The notes under the pieces are model-generated. The model searched no databases and was not told the origin of the DNA. It saw nothing but the letters and a program-made list of their open reading frames with translations. Below, in pieces: positions 25,081-34,767 of a DNA stretch of 58,643 bases. The DNA is from an uncultured Lachnospiraceae bacterium (GTDB lineage Bacteria > Bacillota > Clostridia > Lachnospirales > Lachnospiraceae): assembly GCA_947652925.1 (NCBI GenBank), contig CANTEW010000012.1, positions 1-58,643 on the forward strand, given 5' to 3'. The translations under genes were made by a program, and so were the position numbers. Numbering within the stretch: position 1 is the first letter of the stretch; every line of letters begins with the position of its first letter.

Positions 25081-28000
25081 TCAACCTCTTGTCTTCCTGC
25101 GATATCTATACGCCCCCAATGCTGTGATGCCGCCTGCGCCTGCCAGTAACAGGAACAGATATACATTGACTGGCGTATCATCTCCTGTCTTCGCACCGTT
25201 AGAACTTATGATGCTGACATTGGCAGATGTCGTCCTGGGTGACGTTGATATGGTAGTCTGCCCATTTGTCGCTCCGCCTGTTGCAGCTGCGCCTCCTGTT
25301 GTCGCCGCACCTGTCACTGCTGCTCCTCCAGTCGGTGTTACATCTCCGCCTATTGGAGTGACGGTCGCTCCAGGAGGAGTCTCGTTTCCAGATGGTGTAT
25401 CACCGCCCTGTGCATCTGGCGCTTTGTCAATGACCACCGCATAATCTGATGCATGGGTGAAATCATATCGGCCAATGCCGTCAGCCGTGATCTTATTGCT
25501 GTCCATCTGTTCCAGACGCTCCCTCATCGGATTGTAATAATACAGAGTTGAATCCAATCCTGCAAATTCATCCCCAAAAGGTACACGCAGAGTTGCCACA
25601 AATCCAAATTCTCCACTATAAGCAAGATGGAGCTGTATAACAGTCTTACCTGACGCATAGGCATCGAGTACATCAGATGGGATGTTATCTGTATAGACAG
25701 TCAATGCCATATTGATGTCTTTCAATGAGCTGGCTGTGATATCTTCCCCTCGGATCGTCCATGTGATCCCGTTGCCCATCTGCAATACGATGGAAACTTC
25801 TCTCCCCTGTAAAGCCTCCAGGACAGAAGCAGGAAGTGTCTCGGTCCCATTCATCGTGACAGGGATCTCGGTCCCAGACGCCGCATTATTGATCGCCTGT
25901 ATAACGTCACCCCAGCCCACTTTCGTATCTTCGTTGGTGATATACGGCGCACGGGCAATGGATTCTGTCTCGGTATGACCACAGATATCACAGATCCTCT
26001 GACGTTCACCCAACTCTTCTTTGCTGGGCTCTATGGTGACCATCCACTCTCCCCATGTATGCTCCGCACACTGTACCAATACTTCCAATTCTAACTCCCG
26101 ATCCCCATATTGACTTGGATCTGGATTGTAGACAGCCGGATAAGTATGTTTTCCCACTGTCTCCATTTTCGTATTGGGATCTTTCCAACTAAAGCCAACA
26201 CCGATATACACAGAACTCAATTTCTTACCCTGTATACCTGTCAGTCCCTGGGGTACATCTGCGCCTTCATACGGAGCCGGGGATTTTAGGATATTCCCTG
26301 TACCCACTGCTGCCCCGCTGGTCAGGACATAGTTCGTTGCACTCTCGCCTGCCAGGCTTATGGTCGCTGTCACCCGCTTATCTTTTCCAACACTCGCATT
26401 ATCAAAAGCTGCCGTGTAGGTATAACTCACATCATCTACGGCACCCTTAAAGGTAGCCGCGATCACTGCATCTGTTGTACCGTCATAATATTTATCTGCG
26501 ACTGTGATGCCTTCTAACTCGATCGTTTTCTGCGTGATATTCGCAGTCGTGGAAGCGGGAGCCCCCACTCCTGTATAATTGCTGGCATCTGCGCCAGTGA
26601 TCACGATCTCTTTCGGAGTGACTGTCTTATTGGTCCCAGCATTTTTGTCAGCAAACTGACCTGTACCGGATACCTCGATCACATCGCCGGGAAGAGCTTC
26701 CGCCACAAAAGACACCACTGCATCTGTTGTACCGTCATACTCCTTATCCTGCGCAGTCATTGTGAGTTTCTCCAATACCCTGGGCTGGATCGTCCCTTTT
26801 ATATCTGAATTATTGGGCCACCTCACGTCGTAGCACCCAAGGTCATTTCCACCTTCCTGCTTATTTGTGAGTTTTACGCTTTTATTTTCTCCAGCCTTCT
26901 TATCTTCAAATTCAACTTTAGCACTCGCTGTCACATTATCGCCGTTGATCAGGCCGTCAAGCGTAGCCTCCACATCGGCCGTGGTCGTACCGTCATACTG
27001 CTTCGGTATCACATTTATGACCACATTGACCGGACGCTTCTTGATCGTCCCTGATGTGGCTGTGTTATCCACCCCTGGATAACCTGTGATAGAAAGTTTG
27101 ACGCTTATCTTCTTGTTGATATCTTCTTTTCTTACCTGATAACTGCTTCCTTCTTCACCTACAATGGTCTTTCCGTCGCAGCTCCACTGATAAGAAAACA
27201 GACCTGAGTCAATAGCTTGGGAATTGACTATCGCCGTCAGTGTCCCGCCGTAACACTCATCACCTTCTAATGTTATATCCAATTCACCACTGCTGATAAA
27301 ACTCTCATCGTTTGTCAGCGGCGGATGGCTGGCCATATAATTTGGTGTCTCCTTGGCACGCACTTCCAGATTTCCTGCCAAAACTGTATTATCCCCTACA
27401 TCGATCACAAAATCTGTATAATCTGATCTCGGCACATCTGTCCAATCACCGCCATTTATACGATACTCATAAGGAACACCAACAACACCTGTAAAAGTAA
27501 ACGTACGATTTTCCAAATCTTCCCGTCCATTAGTCGGTGCATATTCTGCTGGACACGCCCCAAGGCCTACTTTACCTGGTGTAGCTACCTGGATATAACT
27601 TGAGAAATTTTTTGCGATCGCATGACAAACGATCACTTTTCCAATATCATCTTCACTCACATTATATATATTGCTATTAAAAGTGTTGATCATTGTCTCT
27701 TGTCCGTTATCATCACGCCAATACCATTGATATGATATATCGCTTTGCGCAATAGACGAATCCTGTGGCACTACATCAACTTTTAATTTATCACCAGCAC
27801 CCACAGTACCATCTGCTTTTACTTCATCATTTTGATCCAATATGGTCATCGTGATCTTGCCTTTAAAATTCGGTTTATCTGTTGTAAAAGCATAGCCATG
27901 ATACAGATTATCTGCAGCACCATCTCCCGTATATATACTCCATGGAGCTACCCCCAGATCATTCCCTGAATTATCTACTATACGTTTTATATACTGCGTT

Positions 28001-30582
28001 TCATTCCCCGCATTATCTTCTACGAGCAGATACAGGTCATAGGTGGTATTCGGTACCAAACCCTCAATCTCAAAACGCCCTGTTGCATTGGGTGGGACAC
28101 TACTGCTTGCAACTTGATCTCTGTCATATGGATCTTCAAGATCACCCGATCCATTTGGTCTTTTCTGTGTCCGCAATGTATACTGCCATACACCACTATT
28201 ATCTTCCCCTGCTTCATCAGGCGCATTAAACTGAAACAATGCCGTCTCCCCAGTAAGAAATTCATCTTTAAGTTCCACTTGGGGATATTCCCTATCCACA
28301 TTAAAATCATCAATGTCTACTAGACCGATCTCACCAGTGTTTGATTTGACATATACTGTATATGTACCTTTATTAAATTTCAATTTATCCAAATTGTCCA
28401 CTGGAAACTCAAGTTTGCCTGTTACTTCACTCGCATAGGCTTCTCCCCACCTTTCTTGTGTTTGAGGGATCTCAGGGAAATCTTTAAAGTCGAATATCTG
28501 ATATCCTGGGATTTGGATCTCGATATCGCCACTCTCATGATTATACCACATCTTGCCATCATGGCCTGGCTTGCCTTTTTCCGGACTTATGTTCGCCTTC
28601 ACATCCACTTTTGGCGTAACAATAGTGAAAGTTACAGTCAACAGGCAATTGCCGTTTTCATCATTTCCTTTATATTTTTCCTTTTCCTTATCATTATCAT
28701 ATTTAAATTCTGCTTCATATATCGTCTTGGCATCTGAAGTATGCGGATATAATGTCGTATTCTCTACTTTATCCTTCTCTTTCCACTCCCAATGGCCTTT
28801 TACCTCTGTTCCTGCTTTATTTGTCGGCTTAGGAATATCAGCAGCAAGAAGATCTATAGCCTGAGGTATCTTTTTCCCTGCAATAATATTACGATCCAAT
28901 TGCACATTTGAATTGGTCAAAGTCCCTTTGGTAATAAAAAAACTAGACGATTCCTCTGATTTTGAACCTGGATGCTGCGGATCACCAGCATATTCTACTA
29001 TAAATTGATATTGTTTATCTAGAGAAATATCCGGTTTTCCTAATACTGCTGGTAAATTCTTAACGATCTGACCCGTATTAATTTCATCCTGACTTGCACC
29101 GGCTTCTGTTATAGGTATTTTCTCAGACCCATCGCTGTTTACCAAATAAACATTTATCCGCCCATTTCCATCATAAGTAACACCTGGCTCAGAGTCTTCC
29201 CCCAACAGATTAACTGTGGCTGTTACAGTCAATTTCTCACCAAACTCTATAGCCTGATTAGGATAAAGCTCCACATTACCCTGTTTGACATTTATCACCA
29301 CATTACTTCGGAAATAATTATTTGACAAGGTATTTTTAGCCTTCTCCTGCCCTTCATCCTCTATCACAGGCTCCTTCTCCGGTACAGCTTCTTTCGTCGG
29401 AGCCGGAGTCGATGCTGCTTTTTCTTTCGACGCTGGTTTTTCTTCTTCCGCGGATGCCGCTGCCGGCTCGCCTGCAGGCGTTGCTTTCTGTGTCTTAGGC
29501 TTTTCTGTCTTCACTTCGCTGCCTTCGGTAAAGCTTACATCAGAGATATCCGTCTCCCCGTCCACTGTCAGGGTCGCGCCTTCTTCAGAAGGTATATCCA
29601 ACGCGCCGTCTGCCTGGGCCAGATGATCTGTCATCCCCTGGGTGAGTTTTACATCACCGGCAACAGTCCCCTGTCCGTCCTGGTACAGGATACCTTTTTT
29701 AATATCCACATCTGTGGAAGGATCTGTGAACAGGATGGCATTGCCGTTCATGACGCTGTCTTTTGCGGTGATAGTGTTCGCGTCCACAACGCCGCCTGTG
29801 ATCTCCACTTTCGGGCTTGTGCCGCCGTTCCCGCCGCCGATGCCGCCGGTGGCTGTGATCGTACCGCCGCCGATATCGATCTTAGGGCTCCCCATCCCGG
29901 ATGCGCCTCCGATCGCCGCCGCGCCGCCTTGTCCCGTGGCGACCAGCGTACCGCAGTCTGCGCCGCATACATGGCTGGGACTCGTATTCCCGCAGGTGAG
30001 TTTCAGCTTCCCGCATTTGCAGGAACTCCCGTTATGGGTACAGTTTTTTTGGATCGCTGCCGCGCCCTCTCCAGCCTTTAGGTTATTGACCCCTTCAAGC
30101 GTAAAAGACACATCCCCGCTGGAATCATCCGCGATCCAGACCGGACTCTCGCCTGGTTCTGTCCGGGTGATATCCACGTTGGACAGGACGATATTGGCAT
30201 TTACACCGCTCCCGATCTCTATGGAATGCTCTTGACTGGATCCAGTCACCACATATTTGGAACTGGTCTTCGTCACTGGGTTTCCTTCCGTATCAAAAGC
30301 TGAGATCTCATTCCCGTTGATCCGGATATTTCCCCGTCCGATATCCAGCACCACCTGATCCTCTGTCTTCGAACCGGACTGTTCGCCATAGACCTGCGAC
30401 CGCATCTTATTTTTCTCAGCGTCTGACTCAGTATCTTTCTCTTTATCCGAGCTGTCCCCACCCAGCAGTCCCTTGAGGACAGAAAATCCTGCTGCCGCCG
30501 GCTGCGCTGCCACCGACATCCCCGTCATATTACATGCTAGGGCCGCAGCCAATGCCACGGCTATAAACCTTTTACTCCTCAT
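25081..30582 (-). CDS. Large multi-domain surface protein with YDG repeats
   Basis: An 1833-residue exported protein. Signal peptide at residues 1-30 (FIAVALAAALACNMTG). Residues about 70-290 form a Gly-rich, beta-helix-like carbohydrate-binding-type region with a Cys-rich insert (CTHNGSSCKCGK ... HVCGADCG). A Pro/Ala/Glu-rich linker follows, then Ig-like parts. Three YDG domains begin near residues 1195, 1280 and 1362 (YDGTTTADVE, YDGTTDAVVS, YDGTTDAVIA). ERQRICDICGHTE lies near 1515. The C-end has a hydrophobic stretch and RYRRKTRG, preceded by GAKTGDDT, which resembles but does not match LPxTG. Likely cell-wall-linked. Ligand unknown. Confidence 0.8.
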   Translation of the reverse strand: MRSKRFIAVALAAALACNMTGMSVAAQPAAAGFSVLKGLLGGDSSDKEKDTESDAEKNKMRSQVYGEQSGSKTEDQVVLDIGRGNIRINGNEISAFDTEGNPVTKTSSKYVVTGSSQEHSIEIGSGVNANIVLSNVDITRTEPGESPVWIADDSSGDVSFTLEGVNNLKAGEGAAAIQKNCTHNGSSCKCGKLKLTCGNTSPSHVCGADCGTLVATGQGGAAAIGGASGMGSPKIDIGGGTITATGGIGGGNGGTSPKVEITGGVVDANTITAKDSVMNGNAILFTDPSTDVDIKKGILYQDGQGTVAGDVKLTQGMTDHLAQADGALDIPSEEGATLTVDGETDISDVSFTEGSEVKTEKPKTQKATPAGEPAAASAEEEKPASKEKAASTPAPTKEAVPEKEPVIEDEGQEKAKNTLSNNYFRSNVVINVKQGNVELYPNQAIEFGEKLTVTATVNLLGEDSEPGVTYDGNGRINVYLVNSDGSEKIPITEAGASQDEINTGQIVKNLPAVLGKPDISLDKQYQFIVEYAGDPQHPGSKSEESSSFFITKGTLTNSNVQLDRNIIAGKKIPQAIDLLAADIPKPTNKAGTEVKGHWEWKEKDKVENTTLYPHTSDAKTIYEAEFKYDNDKEKEKYKGNDENGNCLLTVTFTIVTPKVDVKANISPEKGKPGHDGKMWYNHESGDIEIQIPGYQIFDFKDFPEIPQTQERWGEAYASEVTGKLEFPVDNLDKLKFNKGTYTVYVKSNTGEIGLVDIDDFNVDREYPQVELKDEFLTGETALFQFNAPDEAGEDNSGVWQYTLRTQKRPNGSGDLEDPYDRDQVASSSVPPNATGRFEIEGLVPNTTYDLYLLVEDNAGNETQYIKRIVDNSGNDLGVAPWSIYTGDGAADNLYHGYAFTTDKPNFKGKITMTILDQNDEVKADGTVGAGDKLKVDVVPQDSSIAQSDISYQWYWRDDNGQETMINTFNSNIYNVSEDDIGKVIVCHAIAKNFSSYIQVATPGKVGLGACPAEYAPTNGREDLENRTFTFTGVVGVPYEYRINGGDWTDVPRSDYTDFVIDVGDNTVLAGNLEVRAKETPNYMASHPPLTNDESFISSGELDITLEGDECYGGTLTAIVNSQAIDSGLFSYQWSCDGKTIVGEEGSSYQVRKEDINKKISVKLSITGYPGVDNTATSGTIKKRPVNVVINVIPKQYDGTTTADVEATLDGLINGDNVTASAKVEFEDKKAGENKSVKLTNKQEGGNDLGCYDVRWPNNSDIKGTIQPRVLEKLTMTAQDKEYDGTTDAVVSFVAEALPGDVIEVSGTGQFADKNAGTNKTVTPKEIVITGADASNYTGVGAPASTTANITQKTIELEGITVADKYYDGTTDAVIAATFKGAVDDVSYTYTAAFDNASVGKDKRVTATISLAGESATNYVLTSGAAVGTGNILKSPAPYEGADVPQGLTGIQGKKLSSVYIGVGFSWKDPNTKMETVGKHTYPAVYNPDPSQYGDRELELEVLVQCAEHTWGEWMVTIEPSKEELGERQRICDICGHTETESIARAPYITNEDTKVGWGDVIQAINNAASGTEIPVTMNGTETLPASVLEALQGREVSIVLQMGNGITWTIRGEDITASSLKDINMALTVYTDNIPSDVLDAYASGKTVIQLHLAYSGEFGFVATLRVPFGDEFAGLDSTLYYYNPMRERLEQMDSNKITADGIGRYDFTHASDYAVVIDKAPDAQGGDTPSGNETPPGATVTPIGGDVTPTGGAAVTGAATTGGAAATGGATNGQTTISTSPRTTSANVSIISSNGAKTGDDTPVNVYLFLLLAGAGGITALGAYRYRRKTRG

Positions 30583-30607
30583 AAAACAATGTCCTCCCTT
30601 TGACTGT

Positions 30608-30636
30608 CGTATACCTATCGTCCTCTATAATATCAA
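30608..30636 (-). promoter_or_regulatory. Predicted promoter of the 1833-residue surface protein
   Basis: Minus strand TTGATA (30631-30636), 17-base spacer, TATACG (30608-30613); GGGAGGAC stands before the ATG at 30582. Confidence 0.45.
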
Positions 30637-30707
30637 CTAGCATAGAGACCGGCTGTTCTCTGCAGCGGCCGCGCCGTCTACTTATCCATCCGCCATGTGG
30701 AGCGGCT

Positions 30708-30746
30708 AAATATCCGACACGCTTTATTACAGAAGCCAACTTGTCG
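30708..30746 (+). repeat. Short dispersed segment (type 3), copy 1
   Basis: About 39 bases including CACGCTTTATTACAGAAG are found again, inverted, at 41057-41096 with two or three mismatches. Weaker similarity extends about 25 bases further upstream. In both places the similarity stops at a CTAG-like tetramer (CTTG at 30752, CTAG at 41048-41051). No gene is seen in 30637-30751. Confidence 0.65.
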
Positions 30747-30751
30747 CTACA

Positions 30752-30919
30752 CTTGAACGTGTATGAACAACACTTTATGTCAACCGCATGTCACGATCTG
30801 TGGAGGATCTGGTCCAAATGAGGGCGGCGCAGCGCGGGCTGCGTCAACCGAAAGCGGGACAGATACACCGCAAAATGAGGCTTGCAGATGGCCTGGATGA
30901 TCTTTAAAACACGCTCTAA
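30752..30919 (+). repeat. Palindromic element type 2, diverged copy
   Basis: Aligns over its whole length with 42717-42882: shared blocks are CTTTATGTCAACCG, GGGCTGCG versus GGGCTACG, ACAGATACACCGCAAA and the end AAACACGCTCTA. Its ends are CTTG and CTAA in place of CTAG. Two near-palindromic arms are still visible. It lies between the two large surface protein genes; no gene is seen from 30920 to 30976. Confidence 0.7.
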
Positions 30920-30976
30920 GATCTTACTTAACAGTCTTTATATATTATATCGGCATTTTTTACTCTTGACTTAAGA

Positions 30977-32920
30977 CTACTGGGCTGTGAATGTCTGTAC
31001 ATCCACCTCGGACAAGTTGCCTGCTTTGTCTGCTGCTACAACAAAGAGCTGGTACCTTTTTCCTGCTTCCAAATCTGTATATGTAAATTCTCCGATCGTA
31101 TTGTTCTTCGTCTCTTTATTTTTTATCAATGTCTTGCGTCCCATGGACTTGATCCCGGACTCCGGCTGGACAAGACAGTAGAAATACCGGGTACCGCTCA
31201 CCTGCTCCGTCCGGCTGGTATCGTCCTTTGCTCTCGCCCGTATCCGCATCCCTGCCCCTACGTGCATGACAGTCACGCTCTCTATGATAGGCGGCAGGCT
31301 GTCGATATTCAGCCGGATCTTCTTCACGCCCGTTGTCAGGTTCGTACCCACTTCCCGCAGATAATACTCATAATCACCGGAACCGCCGTCGTCGGCAACG
31401 ACCAGCTCCTCCACCCATCCCACAGATCTGCTGTGGAATGCCTGGTAACCGTCCGGCGCCTCCAAGACCACATTTCCCTTGTACCATCCATTCTCCCCAT
31501 CCGGAGATGTGGGTGAGAGGATCGAGACTTTCTCAGTGGTCTCCAGATAAGACATCTGAGGGAGGATCTTCACGCGCACCTCTTTTTGATCGGGATCTTC
31601 CGGTGTGAATACCCTTACATAAGATGTTGTCCCATTGACGATGGGATATGTCTTATCCGGCTCTTCTTCCGCTGCCCAGCTCCATGTCCCGGCGATATCG
31701 CCTTCGATCGGATGGTCTGTGACTTCCAACTGACTGAGTGTCTGCCCGTATGTGCCTTTTGCCGCGGATGTGAGATCCACTTTCCCATCGGCTCCCCGCT
31801 GCAGACGAGTCTCTGTCTGTGCTCCCGACACCGTGTCATCTTCTTGCTCTTCCTCCGGATCGTCCAAGACGCTGTTGCTGGAGGTGACGGAGGATGGATC
31901 CAACACCCGCAGTGTATTCTGGACTGTCCAGGCTACACCCTCCGGCAAGAGCAGCCGCCCGCCGTCTTCCCGTGTCAGCTTCTTATCTTTTAGGATCCCG
32001 GCCGCACCGTTCTTTGTGATATTTACCGCGCCGTTGATCGTCCCGGAATTCCCATTGAGCACGATCCCTTTATATACTGTGATCCCGCCCATAGAGCCGG
32101 CTTCCACGATGCAATCGCCGTTGATCGAACCCTCCTCGCTGCCGTCCAGGCCGCCAAGGGCTACATTGCCCTCTCCAGCCACTGCTGTGACCTCACCCCC
32201 GCTGATCCGCACATGGCTGCCTTCACAGAAATATCCGCCTCCGATCCCTGCGCTGCCGTAACCGCCGCTGGCCGAGATATGGCCTCCCAGGATCTCGATA
32301 CGGTTGGCTTTCCTGCCATCCCCGCCTCCGATCCCTGCGCCGCCGTTCACCCCGGATGCGATCAGTGTCCCGCAGTCGGCATCACAGACATGCCCCTCTT
32401 CTTTATATCTCTCACAGCGGATGGTCAATGTCCCGCAATCGCACTGGCTGCCGCCCCGGACGCAGGACGTCTGGTTGCATCCTTTTTCTACTCCCGCGCA
32501 GTGGGAACCGCCTTTTAGCACGTTGTATCCCCGGAGAGTCAAGGTCACATCCCCTTCGGATGCATCTTCTATCTTCAATGCGTATGCATCTGTATCCACC
32601 TGGCTGATGTTGACATTCTCCAGCAAGATCTCCGCCGTGACCCCCGCTTCTATCTTAATAGAATATGTATCCGTCTCTCCCACGATGTGATAACCATCCC
32701 GGTTGACTTGTGTTTCCCGTTTTCCTTCTGGACTGAGCCCGCTGATCTTAGAAACGCCGATCTCGATATCCCCTTTGCTTATATCCAGCTTTGTCTTTGT
32801 GGCCACCTGCATCTGTACCAGCCCGCTGGATGCCTGGCAATCCGCGGCGCCCGCCGTCCAGCATAGACTCGCTGCCAGCAAGATGGCCAAAGGCTGGGAC
32901 AATTTTCTGTATTTGTTCAT
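30977..32920 (-). CDS. Secreted protein related to the N-terminal part of the 1833-residue surface protein
   Basis: A 647-residue exported protein with a signal peptide (LAILLAASLCWTAGA). Residues about 45-300 repeat the plan of its neighbour: KGDIEIGVSKISGLSPEG, an Asn/Gly-rich beta-helix-like part, and a Cys-rich insert (CNQTSCVRGGSQCDCG ... HVCDADCG). Two or three fibronectin/Ig-like parts follow, the last with ITYTDLEAGKRYQLFVVAADKAGN-type pattern. No YDG repeats and no C-terminal anchor, so it is probably released or held by other means. Probably arose by duplication of the shared module. Confidence 0.75.
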   Translation of the reverse strand: MNKYRKLSQPLAILLAASLCWTAGAADCQASSGLVQMQVATKTKLDISKGDIEIGVSKISGLSPEGKRETQVNRDGYHIVGETDTYSIKIEAGVTAEILLENVNISQVDTDAYALKIEDASEGDVTLTLRGYNVLKGGSHCAGVEKGCNQTSCVRGGSQCDCGTLTIRCERYKEEGHVCDADCGTLIASGVNGGAGIGGGDGRKANRIEILGGHISASGGYGSAGIGGGYFCEGSHVRISGGEVTAVAGEGNVALGGLDGSEEGSINGDCIVEAGSMGGITVYKGIVLNGNSGTINGAVNITKNGAAGILKDKKLTREDGGRLLLPEGVAWTVQNTLRVLDPSSVTSSNSVLDDPEEEQEDDTVSGAQTETRLQRGADGKVDLTSAAKGTYGQTLSQLEVTDHPIEGDIAGTWSWAAEEEPDKTYPIVNGTTSYVRVFTPEDPDQKEVRVKILPQMSYLETTEKVSILSPTSPDGENGWYKGNVVLEAPDGYQAFHSRSVGWVEELVVADDGGSGDYEYYLREVGTNLTTGVKKIRLNIDSLPPIIESVTVMHVGAGMRIRARAKDDTSRTEQVSGTRYFYCLVQPESGIKSMGRKTLIKNKETKNNTIGEFTYTDLEAGKRYQLFVVAADKAGNLSEVDVQTFTAQ

Positions 32921-32957
32921 CTCAACCCCATTCTTTCAAATGTATACGTATTTTAAC

Positions 32958-33322
32958 GCGAGCAGCACGATAAGCCGGGTTTTGTCGTTGGGTGATCATC
33001 TATCTAGGCCTGCCGTTACCGACAGGCTCCAGCGGCCCACCTGAGGACGCGGCGGGCAGCCGCACAGCCCTCTTCTCGGCCTTGCTTCAGATGGAGTTTA
33101 CATGTGCCTCTGCTGTTACCAGCAAAGCGGTAGTCTCTTACACTGCCTTTCCACCCTTACCAAGATCCATGCATGGTGCTGATCTTGGCGGTTTATTTCT
33201 GTTGCACTGGTCTGGGAGTCGCCTCCACCGGACGTTATCCGGCATCCTGCCCTATGAAGCCCGGACTTTCCTCACCTGGCGCCTTTCGGCATCGCCAGCC
33301 GCGATCACCTGTGCTGCTCGCG
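32958..33322 (-). ncRNA. rnpB: RNase P RNA, class A
   Basis: Read on the minus strand the two universal blocks are present: GAGGAAAGTCCGGGCTTC near the 5-prime end and ACAAAACCCGGCTTATCG at the 3-prime end. A perfect terminal P1 stem pairs GCGAGCAGCAC at both ends (33312-33322 with 32958-32968). Length about 365. It processes tRNA 5-prime ends with RnpA protein. Lies between the surface protein gene and the nucleoside kinase gene, with its own promoter. Confidence 0.96.
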
Positions 33323-33331
33323 TTCCCTTTT

Positions 33332-33360
33332 ATTTTAGCACGATCTGCCTAATATGTAAA
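33332..33360 (-). promoter_or_regulatory. Predicted rnpB promoter
   Basis: Minus strand TTTACA (33355-33360), 17-base spacer, TAAAAT (33332-33337), ending 10 bases before the RNA start. Confidence 0.75.
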
Positions 33361-33378
33361 TTCCTCATTCATCGATCT

Positions 33379-34767
33379 TTATACATGGAAACAACTCCCA
33401 CCGATAAATTCCCTCAATATGGAATTGAACGGGATCGCCTCACTGGGGACCGGCACAAAATAATCAAAGAATTTCAGGAGCCGTTTCGCCTCGCTGTACT
33501 CCGGCTGGTCTTTCCCTATGCCAAATAACAGAGGTTCCGCATAGACTTTCAGGCAGGCAAGTTCATAGATGAGCGCTGAGTTGAACATCACGTCCGCCTG
33601 TTCCTGGAACGGAAAGATATAATTTTCTTCTCCTCTGCGCACGGAATCCCACATAGCGATCGTCTGTGTAGCAGAGGCGCCCCGTGTCCTGGCATCCCGC
33701 ACGATCCGCCGTATGAGCCTTGTATCTGTAGCCGGGATACGGTTATGTTCATCCACGTTCAGGCTGGTCAGCGCGCTGATATATATCTTGAACTTATTCT
33801 CTCTGGGAAGGCTGCTGCACAACTGGTCATTTAACCCATGGATCCCTTCGATCACCAGGACGTCATCTGCCCCCAGCTGCAGATGATCCCCTTTATATTC
33901 CCGCTGCCCAGATATGAAATTAAAGCTGGGCAGTTCCACTCTCTCCCCTTCCAGGAGCCTGCGCATATCCTGGTCAAACTGCTGCACATCGACAGCTTCC
34001 AGGCATTCATAGTTTTTCTTCCCGAATTCATCCAGCGGAGTGTCTTCCCGGTTGCGGAAATAATTATCCATCCCGATCGGATGAGGGTTCAGCCCGTGGG
34101 CCGCCAGCTGGATAGAGAGACGATGGGAAAATGTAGTCTTCCCCGACGAAGAAGGCCCGGCTATCATGATCAGTTTCTTTGTCCCTGTGCCTGCCGCGAT
34201 CTCATTTGCTATCTGAGAGATCTGCGCCTCATGGAAAGCTTCCTGTACCAGCAGCACATGCTGGATCCCCATCTGTGTGATCTGATCGTTCAGCTCGCCC
34301 ACATTCGAGATGCCTATCCTTTTCCCCCACTCTTCCGATCTCTTCTGCACCTGGAAGAGTTTATGCTGGGGTATGAAAGGCGGGATCGTTTCCGGATCCT
34401 TCCTTGCGGGGAGCAGGAGAACAAATCCTTCCTCATAGGGGACCAGGTCAAAATGCTGGATATAACCTGTATGGTGTACCATAAAGCCATAAAAATAATC
34501 TTCGAATTCCCCAATGCTGTAAATATTCACTTTCGAGACACGACGGTATTTGAACAATCCCTCTTTGTCGTGCATCCTGTGCCTGCGGAAAAGTTCGATC
34601 GCATGGTCCGTACTCACAGAACGTTTCCTGATGGGCAGGCAGGCGTCCACGATCTGGCGCATCTGCTCTTTCACCTGTGCCAGGAAATCCCCATCCGGAC
34701 GCACAGATCCCTCCAGTGTGAAATAAAACCCTGTCCCCATTGAGTGATGGATCACCACGTTATCCAC
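33379..34767 (-). CDS. Nucleoside kinase, catalytic part (uridine kinase/PRK family), separated from its TGS domain
   Basis: A 462-residue product with the P-loop IAGPSSSGKTTF near residue 204 and a uridine-kinase/phosphoribulokinase domain after it (HPIGMDNYFRNRE, VLVIEGIHGLND). The N-half (HHSMGTGFYFTLEG, KRSVSTDHAIELF) is the ThrRS-like second domain of the Clostridia TGS-nucleoside kinase. The frame opens at a GTG at 34767 that overlaps the stop of the TGS ORF by 8 bases and is offset from it. In normal family members TGS and kinase are one chain, so this gene is broken, or it is made by reinitiation. Confidence 0.8.
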   Translation of the reverse strand: MDNVVIHHSMGTGFYFTLEGSVRPDGDFLAQVKEQMRQIVDACLPIRKRSVSTDHAIELFRRHRMHDKEGLFKYRRVSKVNIYSIGEFEDYFYGFMVHHTGYIQHFDLVPYEEGFVLLLPARKDPETIPPFIPQHKLFQVQKRSEEWGKRIGISNVGELNDQITQMGIQHVLLVQEAFHEAQISQIANEIAAGTGTKKLIMIAGPSSSGKTTFSHRLSIQLAAHGLNPHPIGMDNYFRNREDTPLDEFGKKNYECLEAVDVQQFDQDMRRLLEGERVELPSFNFISGQREYKGDHLQLGADDVLVIEGIHGLNDQLCSSLPRENKFKIYISALTSLNVDEHNRIPATDTRLIRRIVRDARTRGASATQTIAMWDSVRRGEENYIFPFQEQADVMFNSALIYELACLKVYAEPLLFGIGKDQPEYSEAKRLLKFFDYFVPVPSEAIPFNSILREFIGGSCFHV

